Assembly: GCA_910586445.1 (NCBI GenBank)
Contig: CAJUHV010000010.1
Location: forward strand, 13,179 to 77,178
DNA from: an uncultured Eubacterium sp.
Lineage (GTDB): Bacteria > Bacillota > Clostridia > Lachnospirales > Lachnospiraceae
Direction: 5' to 3'
DNA: 64,000 nucleotides
Made by a program: the position numbers and the translations under genes. The notes beneath the pieces were generated by a model that saw only the letters and a program-made list of their open reading frames with translations, did no database searches and was not told the DNA's origin. Every line of letters begins with the position of its first letter. Position 1 is the stretch's first letter. Of the stretch, positions 44,359 through 52,807 are shown piece by piece.

Positions 44359-47300
44359 TTATTCTATTTCCACGCAGCTGGTGATGCCGTCTTTTCTCCT
44401 GCACTTTGTAACTACAATCTTTCGTTCAATCTGATCCTTCAGCTCTGATACATGAGATATTATACCTACAAGGCGTTTTCCTTCTGTAAGGCGAACAAGT
44501 GCCTGCATCGCCTGCTGCAGTGCTTCTTCATCCAGAGAACCAAAGCCTTCATCTACAAACATGCAGTCCATCTGTATGCCTCCCGCATAAGACTGAATCT
44601 CATCTGAAAGTCCCAGTGCTAAAGATAACGCTGCCTGAAATGATTCTCCGCCGGATAGTGTTTTCACGCTGCGCTGTGTCGCGTTATAATGGTCCGTCAC
44701 ACACAGCTCCAGCCCCGCTTTTTCCTTACGGTTTCCGCCTTCCTCTTCCCGTTTCAGTTCATACTGTCCGCTGCTCATTTTCATCAGCCTCAGATTGGCA
44801 CGTCTTATTATACGGTCAAAATACGTCATCTGAATATATGTTTCCAATTCGATTTTCTGTTTACCATTCAGTGTGCCGTTTGCAGTATCAGAAAGGGCCT
44901 TCATCCAGACATATTTCTTTTCTACTACTGCGATATCTTCCTGCTGCATTTTCACTTTCCGGCAGATATTCTGGTTTGTGCTATATGCACTGTTTTTCTG
45001 GTCTCTCTTTATACCTAATGCCTTTTTTTTCTGCTGAAACTGCTTTATTCTTTCAGCCACTGCTTCTTCACTGATTAGATCCGCTTCATCCGCAGCTGCC
45101 TGCCTGCCAAGATCCGCTTCATTTTCATTCAAAATTCCTAATGAAATATTTTTTATTGTTCTTTGTATCGTTCTTTTCATTGTTTCGATAGTCGCAGTAA
45201 GCCGTTCCTGTTTTACCCGGCATTCAGCCGCATGATCTTTTGCAGCTTTTAATGCCTGCTCCAGCTTCGTTTTTGTACTGACAAGCATTTTAATATTTTG
45301 TTCTGTATCCGCCTTTTTCTGCGTTCCCAGCTTTGTTTCCAGACTGTCTATCTTTTCAGCGCGGGCACTGTGCTCTGCCTGCAGCCTTGTCAGCTCAACT
45401 TCTGCATTTTGAATATCCTGTGTCAGTCTGTGCACCTTAGCTTCATTTTCACGAATGTTCTTTTCTAATTCTTTCTTTTTTAAATGTCTGCTGCAGTTCT
45501 TCTGCAGTTCTATTTCCAGAAAATGCAGCTGTTCTTCCAGTCCTTTTTGCGTATAATCCATAGACAGCTGCCAGATCTGCTGCGGCACATCTGCCGCCTT
45601 AGAATACACACTTGACAATTCAGTCTCTACTGCTCCCTGCGGAAGATTTTCTTTTTCTGCAATATTCAGCCGTCCCTGCATAAGCTTTTCTTTTTCTCCA
45701 CCGCTTCGTCCTCCCGGTAAAAGATTTTCTTTTTCTCCAGCACTTCGTCCTTCCTGTACAGGATCTTGTTTCGCACTAATAACCTGCTCGTATGGCAGCG
45801 GTATCTTCAAGCAGCTGTCATACATCTGCCGCTCCTTTTCAGACTTCCGGTTTCGGATTCCTTCCAGACCTTTTTCCAGATTCCCGATCCTGCTGCGGCA
45901 TGTTTCCAGTTCTTCTTCCAACTGCTCTTTATGTGTTTCCAGCTGTTTTTTCTTTTCCATCTCCTGCTGAATCACTAGTATATCATCAGACAGCTTTTTA
46001 CAGCCTTGATCTACAGATAACAAAATGTCCGATAAATACGGCCTCCAAAACGGCTCAAGATGCTGATCAGATTCACTTGCGGCACTCTTTTCTATGAGTG
46101 TTTCAACGTCAAAAGCAAGCTCATTTTGAAGCCGGTTATGATTTAATATTGCTGCCGCCCTGCCCAGATCCTTTTCGATTTGATTGTCCAGTATTGCCGC
46201 CTGCCCATCAAAGCCCGCCGCCTGCGTCTGGCAGTCATCGATCTGCCTCTTTAATTCCTGCCTTTTAATTTCGTTTCGTTCCGCTTCGTATTCTAACGTC
46301 TCAAGCCGTTTTTCATCTGCTGACGCCTGCTCGTATTGTTTCTGGCACTGTCGCAGTTTCTGCTGTAAATACGCCTGCATCGCTTCTATATCCTTTTCAG
46401 CATCTTTTTCAGCCTGATCTGGAAACTGCAGCTGCCAGACCAGATGTTCCCACTGTCTTCGCTTTTCATCCAGCTGTCCTTTTGCAGCCGCAGAGTCCCG
46501 ACTTTTATTCTGCAGCTGATCGTTAAGATCTGCCTGTGCTGCTTCGCCGGATTCAATCTCGCGTTCCAGTGCCTCTTTCCTGTTCCTTTGAGTTTCGGCC
46601 TGTTTTATCTCTTCTGCAAGGTGCTTTTCTTCCTTATTATTGAACTGCCGGACATAACAAAGCTGCTCTGTCAGCATATTAATTTCAGCGTCACTGAATA
46701 TAGGCAGCGCCTGCATGTCTGGTGATCCGCCCGGATTCTCATCCTGATTATCCCGAGTGCGTTCTGTCCACGTTTCTCCAAGCACCTGTCCTGCCGTTTT
46801 ATCCACAATCTCGCACTGCTCTAAAATTCTCTCCAGAATATGTCCCGCTTTGGCACTCAGCTGCCCCGCTTTTGTTTCTGCCTGGGACAGCTTGGCCTTT
46901 TCCTTTTCCAGCTCTTCTTTTCCCGGTACTGTCTGCGGCATGCCGGCAGGTGACGGATGATGTTTGGAACCGCATACCGGACATTCCTGTCCTTCTTTTA
47001 AGCTGCGTGCCAGAAGACCTGCCTGTGCCCCCAGAAACTGCTGCTCTTTTGCACGATACTCTGATCCGATGCGCTCTTTTTCCAATGCCGCCTGTGCATA
47101 TTCGTTCTGGGCACATTTAAGCTCATCCTGCCGCTTTTTAAGCATGCTGATCTGCCGCTGCAGATCAGCTGTCATCTGCTTTTGATCTGCCAGTTCCTGC
47201 TGCGCGCGGTCCAGCCTTAAAATATGGGCATCGATCTCCTTTATTTTTTCATATTCATTTTTCCGTGCATACTGCCTGTTCTGCTGCTCCTGCACCTGCC

Positions 47301-49020
47301 TGGATATACGCTCATACTCTGCCTGCCGCTGTCTGGCAGTTCGTTCCGTTTCTTTCAATGACTCAGACTGCTTTTGAAAAGCATCCAGCGCTTCAAAGGC
47401 TTCTTTCACCTGATGCTGCCAGTGCACGGCAGTTTGTCTGGCTTCTTTCAGATTCAGCTGTTCTTTTTTTCTCTGTTCTTCCTCTTCCCTTAGTTTATCT
47501 GCCTGGTCGTTCCAGATCTTCAGCCGATCTAAGATCTGTTTTGTTTTTTTTCTGCCTAAATTCTGCTGCTCGTACTCTTCATTTAAGACCTTTCCCTGCT
47601 CCGCCAGCTTTTGATAGAGCTGCTGCACTTCATGCAGCATTGCGTCACGGCCTGTGAGTGCTTCGATCTTCGGCTTGGTATTTTCGATCTGATCTAAAAC
47701 ATCCTTTTCTTTTGCCTTTTCCTGCCTTAGATCCTCCTGCGCAGCCTCCATTTTTTCCAATTCCTGCTCCCATCCGTTTTTCTGCTGCAGCAGGCTGTTT
47801 TTCAAGTGGTTCACATTTTCCTTTTTATTTTCTAAATGCTCCCTTTCTTCGCCGACAGACGCCAGATCCTGACAGTTTTTCGTATCTTCCAAAAGGGTAT
47901 TCTGCAGGCTTTCCCTCTGCTGCTCCAACTGCTTCTTATGCACCGAGCCATCTTCCATCCTCCGCCTACCCGCCTGCTGTTTGTCCATTTCCAGCTGCAG
48001 ACTGTCAAACAGCTCCAGATTATCCTGCTGGGCTTTGATTTGAAGTGCCAGTCCAGTACATTGCTGCGCCTCGGCCTCAGCCTTTTGATACTGTGTTTCA
48101 GCCAATTCAAATGCCGGACGCAGCCCTTCTAATACTTGTTCCTGCTCCGCCAGCTCTTCTTTTTGTTCTTTTATTTTATGCAGGCTTCCGAGCAGCCGGC
48201 TGTCTTTTTCAATCCTTTGGTCTAATTGAGTAATCTGTGAATCCAGCTCCCGCAGCGCCGTTTCTTCCTCCATGCACAGTTGTGCAAGCAGCTCCATACC
48301 CTCGCCAACCCTGCCGTCAAACTTTTCCTTTTTAAGCCGGCTCAATTTCTCTTCCAGAGGTGTATCCTGCTCGCAGACTATGCCATCCATATATTGATTG
48401 ATGCTGCGACTTAATTCCGCATATAAATTCCCCTGCTGTTTTACTTCTGACTTTAACTGCTCCTGCAGCTTTTGATAAAAGCCCGTCTTAAATATCTGCC
48501 GGAAAATGCCGCTGCGTTCCTCTGTGCCTGCCAGAAGCAGTTTCTGAAAATCCCCCTGCGCAATCATGGCAATCTGCGAAAACTGCCTGCGGTCCAAACC
48601 GATCAGCTCAGCAACTGCCTTTGTGACCTCCTTCGATTTCGTAACAGGCTCCCTGTCATCCGGGTATAACAGCTCGGCTTCTGCACGCTGCATTGTAAAA
48701 CCGCTGCCCCTGCCCTTCGGACGCATATATTCCGGGTTTCTTTTTACAGTATAGCGTTTTCCACGATAATCAAATATAAATTCTACATATGTCGGCACAT
48801 CATCGGCAGCATACTTACTGCGAAACATCTCTGCCCTGCGCACATCGCCGCTGGCTTCTCCATATAATGCAAATGCAATTGCATCAAAAATCGTTGTCTT
48901 TCCCGCTCCGGTATCTCCGGTAATCAAATACAGCCCCTGGCCTCCCAGACGTTCAAAATCAATTTCCGTATAGTCTGCGTACGGGCCGAAAGCGCTGATT
49001 GTCAGCTTCACTGGCTTCAT
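44359..49020 (-). CDS. sbcC: SbcC exonuclease subunit (Rad50-like ATPase)
   Basis: The protein has 1553 residues, longer than typical SbcC (~1000-1200). Walker A is LITGDTGAGKTT (33-43), the zinc hook CPVC is around residue 678, the ABC signature LSGGESF around 1450 and Walker B CMFVDEGFGSLDEE around 1488. Two long coiled-coil arms account for most of the extra length. In the second arm (DNA 45655-45740) are repeats of (S/G)GEKE(N/K)L. SbcC partners SbcD to process DNA ends and cleave hairpins. Start after GGAG, 82 bp downstream of sbcD. Confidence 0.93.
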   Translation of the reverse strand: MKPVKLTISAFGPYADYTEIDFERLGGQGLYLITGDTGAGKTTIFDAIAFALYGEASGDVRRAEMFRSKYAADDVPTYVEFIFDYRGKRYTVKRNPEYMRPKGRGSGFTMQRAEAELLYPDDREPVTKSKEVTKAVAELIGLDRRQFSQIAMIAQGDFQKLLLAGTEERSGIFRQIFKTGFYQKLQEQLKSEVKQQGNLYAELSRSINQYMDGIVCEQDTPLEEKLSRLKKEKFDGRVGEGMELLAQLCMEEETALRELDSQITQLDQRIEKDSRLLGSLHKIKEQKEELAEQEQVLEGLRPAFELAETQYQKAEAEAQQCTGLALQIKAQQDNLELFDSLQLEMDKQQAGRRRMEDGSVHKKQLEQQRESLQNTLLEDTKNCQDLASVGEEREHLENKKENVNHLKNSLLQQKNGWEQELEKMEAAQEDLRQEKAKEKDVLDQIENTKPKIEALTGRDAMLHEVQQLYQKLAEQGKVLNEEYEQQNLGRKKTKQILDRLKIWNDQADKLREEEEQRKKEQLNLKEARQTAVHWQHQVKEAFEALDAFQKQSESLKETERTARQRQAEYERISRQVQEQQNRQYARKNEYEKIKEIDAHILRLDRAQQELADQKQMTADLQRQISMLKKRQDELKCAQNEYAQAALEKERIGSEYRAKEQQFLGAQAGLLARSLKEGQECPVCGSKHHPSPAGMPQTVPGKEELEKEKAKLSQAETKAGQLSAKAGHILERILEQCEIVDKTAGQVLGETWTERTRDNQDENPGGSPDMQALPIFSDAEINMLTEQLCYVRQFNNKEEKHLAEEIKQAETQRNRKEALEREIESGEAAQADLNDQLQNKSRDSAAAKGQLDEKRRQWEHLVWQLQFPDQAEKDAEKDIEAMQAYLQQKLRQCQKQYEQASADEKRLETLEYEAERNEIKRQELKRQIDDCQTQAAGFDGQAAILDNQIEKDLGRAAAILNHNRLQNELAFDVETLIEKSAASESDQHLEPFWRPYLSDILLSVDQGCKKLSDDILVIQQEMEKKKQLETHKEQLEEELETCRSRIGNLEKGLEGIRNRKSEKERQMYDSCLKIPLPYEQVISAKQDPVQEGRSAGEKENLLPGGRSGGEKEKLMQGRLNIAEKENLPQGAVETELSSVYSKAADVPQQIWQLSMDYTQKGLEEQLHFLEIELQKNCSRHLKKKELEKNIRENEAKVHRLTQDIQNAEVELTRLQAEHSARAEKIDSLETKLGTQKKADTEQNIKMLVSTKTKLEQALKAAKDHAAECRVKQERLTATIETMKRTIQRTIKNISLGILNENEADLGRQAAADEADLISEEAVAERIKQFQQKKKALGIKRDQKNSAYSTNQNICRKVKMQQEDIAVVEKKYVWMKALSDTANGTLNGKQKIELETYIQMTYFDRIIRRANLRLMKMSSGQYELKREEEGGNRKEKAGLELCVTDHYNATQRSVKTLSGGESFQAALSLALGLSDEIQSYAGGIQMDCMFVDEGFGSLDEEALQQAMQALVRLTEGKRLVGIISHVSELKDQIERKIVVTKCRRKDGITSCVEIE

Positions 49021-49102
49021 ATTAATCTCCTGATCCTTTTATACTACAAACAAGATAACTCTGCACAAAATTTTCACTTTAATTTAAATCGAGCAGGCCT
49101 TC

Positions 49103-50245
49103 TTAATACTTAAAAATATTATCTGCTAATTTCTTTAAAAATTCTGCCTGCTCTGCGCTCATCGGCTGATTATTTTGAAGCTCATAAAACTCTCCAAACA
49201 GCTCCATCTCAGATTTCTGTTCTATATCCTGCACCGCATCAATCTGCCTGCTCTGCCTTGTACGGCTGTTATCATATAGCAGCTGCATCAGATTGGGATA
49301 AATAACCCGCAGCTTTAAAAGTCCATCGGGCACATCTTCCTCATCGGTCAAAGTAATCTGAACATAATCCTCTGCATCCATATCCTGATAAAACGACTTT
49401 GCAGTAACTTCCAGATAGGTTCCGCGAATTTTTCTCATATCATGCAGAGGCAGCAGCGGTACTGTATATTGATCTATGCTCCCCTTTTCCTTTAATTCCA
49501 CAATAGTGACTGACTTTTCCTGTTCAGCCTCCGAAAACGAATATTTTAACGGTGTCCCGCAATAACGTACCGTATCCCGTTTTATCGACTGCGGACTGTG
49601 TATATGCCCCAGCGCTGCATAGTCAAATGCGTCAAAAATATCTGCCTCTACCTGATCAAGGCCGCCGACTGCTACCGTTTCAGAATCACATCTTCCTGCC
49701 CCTGTCACAAACTGGTGCGCTACCAGTATATTACGCATGCTGCTGTCTGTGCCCATGCGCTCTACCGCCAGCTTAACTGCATCCTGGCAGCTTTCCAGCC
49801 TCTGGATATCCCGTTCGTGCTCCAGTGCATGTCGTACATGTGCCGGTTTTATAAAAGGCAGCAGATAGACATTCAGATCCCCGTATTCATCATGCAGCGT
49901 TATTTTTGCAGCACTGCCGTCATACACCGGGGATACATATACGCCCCTTCCGCTCATAAGCTGTGCGCCAAATGCAATGCGCTCCGCACTGTCATGGTTG
50001 CCGCTTACGATAAATACCTTTTTGCTGCGTTCTGCCAGTTCCGTAAGAAACCAGTCAAACAGCTGAACTGCCTCTGCAGACGGCACCGGCTTGTCATAAA
50101 TGTCACCTGCAATCAGCACGCCCTGCGCCTGCTCTCCGTCCGCAATTTCCAAAATACGGTTTAATATGTACTTTTGGTCTTCAATCATTGAAAATTCGTT
50201 GACCCGCTTTCCGATGTGCAGATCTGAGATATGTATAAATTTCAT
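49103..50245 (-). CDS. sbcD: SbcD exonuclease subunit (Mre11-like nuclease)
   Basis: 380 residues with calcineurin-like nuclease motifs in order: FIHISDLHIGKR, GDIYDKPVPS, VSGNHDSAERI, VAHQFV and LGHIHSPQ. These metal-binding residues match the Mre11/SbcD family. It cleaves DNA ends and hairpins with SbcC and may limit the many palindromic repeats in this genome. Start after GGAAGG. Directly upstream of sbcC; the two form an operon. Confidence 0.95.
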   Translation of the reverse strand: MKFIHISDLHIGKRVNEFSMIEDQKYILNRILEIADGEQAQGVLIAGDIYDKPVPSAEAVQLFDWFLTELAERSKKVFIVSGNHDSAERIAFGAQLMSGRGVYVSPVYDGSAAKITLHDEYGDLNVYLLPFIKPAHVRHALEHERDIQRLESCQDAVKLAVERMGTDSSMRNILVAHQFVTGAGRCDSETVAVGGLDQVEADIFDAFDYAALGHIHSPQSIKRDTVRYCGTPLKYSFSEAEQEKSVTIVELKEKGSIDQYTVPLLPLHDMRKIRGTYLEVTAKSFYQDMDAEDYVQITLTDEEDVPDGLLKLRVIYPNLMQLLYDNSRTRQSRQIDAVQDIEQKSEMELFGEFYELQNNQPMSAEQAEFLKKLADNIFKY

Positions 50246-50290
50246 GTTTTTTATCCTTCCAGGCAGATATAAACCCCAATTTTAAACTGC

Positions 50291-52294
50291 TTAATCTAAT
50301 ACAAATTCATCTGGCATTTTAGCAGAACTAAGCTGTTCCTGGCGCAATATTTCTTTTCTAGTTTTTCCTGCACCTGCAATAATTTGTTCCTGCTGTAATT
50401 GCAGCCTGCTGTACAGAAAATCATAATTAATTTCAAACTCTGTAAAAATTTCTCTCCATGTTTTAACATATATTTTACAATTATCTACATAATAGACTAA
50501 TGACTTTTCTCCATGGCTTCTCCCATTGGCAATCTCCCTCTTAATATAATCATTATATTTATTACCTATTAAATAAAACTCCCATTCAATATTGCCTGCT
50601 TTAAAATTGGGTTCCTCAACAATTGTACCCATATAAGTTTTAACCTGATCTAATTCTTTCATGGAGAGAATGACCTTTGGATGTTTCAATTCAACCACTA
50701 TACATCTTTTAATTTCCCCGTCCGGCATTTGTCTTACTGCAAAAATATCCATCTGCTTTTTCGCATGCTCGCTGTCTATCTTTACTTCTCTTCTTTTTTT
50801 CTTCTCACCAGTTAATATATACGTAAATCTTCGCAACGCCTCTTCAAAACTTGGTTCTTCGGCAGAAACCAAGTGATATTTTTCCCCTAGAAGCCAATAA
50901 TTATTTTCCATAAAAGGCTGTATTGCATTTATTTCACCCGCTTTAAGATCTTCATTGTAAACTAGATTTTTTAAGTTGGCGACACTTTTTGCTCTATCTT
51001 TTAATAATCGTATGGTCTTATTAATCTTAGCCAATGATGTATATTTTAAAGTATCTACTAATTCATTCCTCTCTTCCGTTGTCATATCAATCACGTTTTC
51101 CATAATTTCAACAAAACTGTCAACTTCCCCAGTCTCCATTAATATGCCAAACATTCGAACCACTACTTTAAGCTGTCGAATATCTAGCCCTCCCAACAGC
51201 CTGGGCTCAATATAAAAAACTGTTGCCAATAACTCATCTAAGCATTCTTTCTTATATTTATCCACTGGATTATTCAAATTATATTCTGGATACGCCTCCT
51301 TATCTTCCAGTTTATTCAGAAACTTCTTCGTACTCTTTCGTATAAAAGGATCTCGTTTTTCCCTAATATATTTATCGATTTCTCTTTTTATATATTTAAA
51401 TGCTTCATCTTCTCTATTCTTTCCTGCTGCTTCTAATCTTAACTGCCCGTTCGTTTTTGAAAAGGAAAAATCACTAAACAGACTGCTGCATACATAAACA
51501 CTATGATAAAAATCATCACCTTTGTTATTTAATGTTGTATTTTCTTTATAAACTTCTTTCCCATCATGATTCAAATAGTAATATTTTGAATATTCTTGAT
51601 GCAGCTTCTTTTCCCAACGGCAGAATACAACATCAAATTCATACTCATTATATTTATATTTCTTCTGCTCACGTTCTTTTAATATTTTTGAATAATCTAA
51701 TTGTTCACCATTGAAAACAAGATTAATATTTCTTTTTGCATTCAGTTCGATAAACCATGCAAAATCTATTTTTATAAACTCTAAGATACTGCTTAGTAAA
51801 ATTTCCTCTTTTATCCCATCAAATTCTACAACCGTACCAGTGGTTCCATCCTCGATTTCTACAGGTATACTTGTCGTATAATCATTTAGTGCTTTTTCCG
51901 TTATTACTATTGTATATTTAAATGTACGATCCCCATCTCTATAAACAGTCGTCCATTTTGCAGCATGCGCAAAGGTAAAGAAGGTCAATCTTCCAATACC
52001 ATTTTTCCCATGAAGCAGTGAACTGTTGTTATTCTCATTTTTATATATCATTTTATTTGATTCATAAAATGGTTTGAATTTTTTATCCAATGTTTTATAA
52101 TCAATCCCACAGCCATTATCCATAACTGTAACTTTGTGAATCCCACCCATTGCATTGGATTCAGCCCATATCTTAACTTCTGTAGCATTCGCATCGTACC
52201 CATTCCAAATATATTCTGCTACAGATTCTACCGGTGAAAATCCTTTTAAAACTCTTTTAATGCCATTACTTCCTAAAACGACCTTCTCTGACAT
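50291..52294 (-). CDS. GHKL ATPase fused to PD-(D/E)XK nuclease (candidate defence protein)
   Basis: The start at 52294 follows GAGGTG (667 residues). N-terminal GHKL ATPase: N-box EYIWNGYDANAT (27-38), DNGCGI (59-64) and HGKNGIGRLTFF (95-106), as in MORC/MutL/Hsp90-type proteins. C-terminally, KQMDIFAVRQ (~510) and CIVVELKHPK (~530) give a PD-(D/E)XK nuclease pattern resembling the DUF4263/Shedu domain. The combination recalls MORC-like restriction ATPases. The DNA is visibly more AT-rich than the flanking sbcD and feoAB, suggesting horizontal acquisition. No partner methylase is present. Antiphage function is inferred. Confidence 0.78.
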   Translation of the reverse strand: MSEKVVLGSNGIKRVLKGFSPVESVAEYIWNGYDANATEVKIWAESNAMGGIHKVTVMDNGCGIDYKTLDKKFKPFYESNKMIYKNENNNSSLLHGKNGIGRLTFFTFAHAAKWTTVYRDGDRTFKYTIVITEKALNDYTTSIPVEIEDGTTGTVVEFDGIKEEILLSSILEFIKIDFAWFIELNAKRNINLVFNGEQLDYSKILKEREQKKYKYNEYEFDVVFCRWEKKLHQEYSKYYYLNHDGKEVYKENTTLNNKGDDFYHSVYVCSSLFSDFSFSKTNGQLRLEAAGKNREDEAFKYIKREIDKYIREKRDPFIRKSTKKFLNKLEDKEAYPEYNLNNPVDKYKKECLDELLATVFYIEPRLLGGLDIRQLKVVVRMFGILMETGEVDSFVEIMENVIDMTTEERNELVDTLKYTSLAKINKTIRLLKDRAKSVANLKNLVYNEDLKAGEINAIQPFMENNYWLLGEKYHLVSAEEPSFEEALRRFTYILTGEKKKRREVKIDSEHAKKQMDIFAVRQMPDGEIKRCIVVELKHPKVILSMKELDQVKTYMGTIVEEPNFKAGNIEWEFYLIGNKYNDYIKREIANGRSHGEKSLVYYVDNCKIYVKTWREIFTEFEINYDFLYSRLQLQQEQIIAGAGKTRKEILRQEQLSSAKMPDEFVLD

Positions 52295-52462
52295 AATTTT
52301 ACACCTCATTCCTCGATATTACGTTTACATATAGATCATTTTCTATTAGAAACATATAGAAATACCCTGGCTATTTATCTTTATATACTACCACACAAGC
52401 ACCTGTTTTTCCATAAAAATATCGCACTCTGCTTCATGCCGCAGCCGTCCCCTCTATAAATA

Positions 52463-52526
52463 AATCATGGAAAAACATTCATGATTGCGAATTTAGATAG
52501 ACACATGAAACAAGCCGACGTATAAT
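52463..52526 (+). promoter_or_regulatory. Promoter and dyad upstream of feoAB
   Basis: TAGACA (52498-52503), 17-bp spacer and TATAAT (52521-52526) form a good promoter. AATCATG (52463-52469) and CATGATT (52480-52486) are perfect 7-bp arms 10 bases apart, upstream of the -35. They could be a metal-regulator site; which regulator is unknown. Confidence 0.6.
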
Positions 52527-52573
52527 AGTAAAGACTCAACATGCAAGGCAATAAAACAAGGAGGTATCCTGCT

Positions 52574-52807
52574 GTGCTTTTAAAAGATGTAAAGATCGGC
52601 CAAAGCTGTACCGTCGAGCGCATTAACCTGCCATTTCAAATGGAACGCCGGCTTCAGTCTCTCGGCATGACCAAAGAATCTACAATTTCTGTACTAAACC
52701 GCAAAGGAAAGGGAATCATGATTATCAAGCTGCGTGGTTCCCGCTTTGCATTAGGCTATCATATGACGAAAAATATTACCGTAAAGGAAGTGAATGAAAC
52801 AGCATGA
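52574..52807 (+). CDS. feoA: FeoA ferrous iron transport accessory protein
   Basis: I prefer the GTG at 52574 because AAGGAGG precedes it by 9 bases; it yields 77 residues. The SH3-like protein has LKDVKIGQSCTVERI, QSLGMTKESTISVLNRKGKG and GSRFALGYHMTKNI. FeoA binds the cytoplasmic part of FeoB and supports ferrous iron uptake. The stop overlaps the feoB start (ATGA), so the two are translationally coupled. Confidence 0.9.
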   Translation: MLLKDVKIGQSCTVERINLPFQMERRLQSLGMTKESTISVLNRKGKGIMIIKLRGSRFALGYHMTKNITVKEVNETA

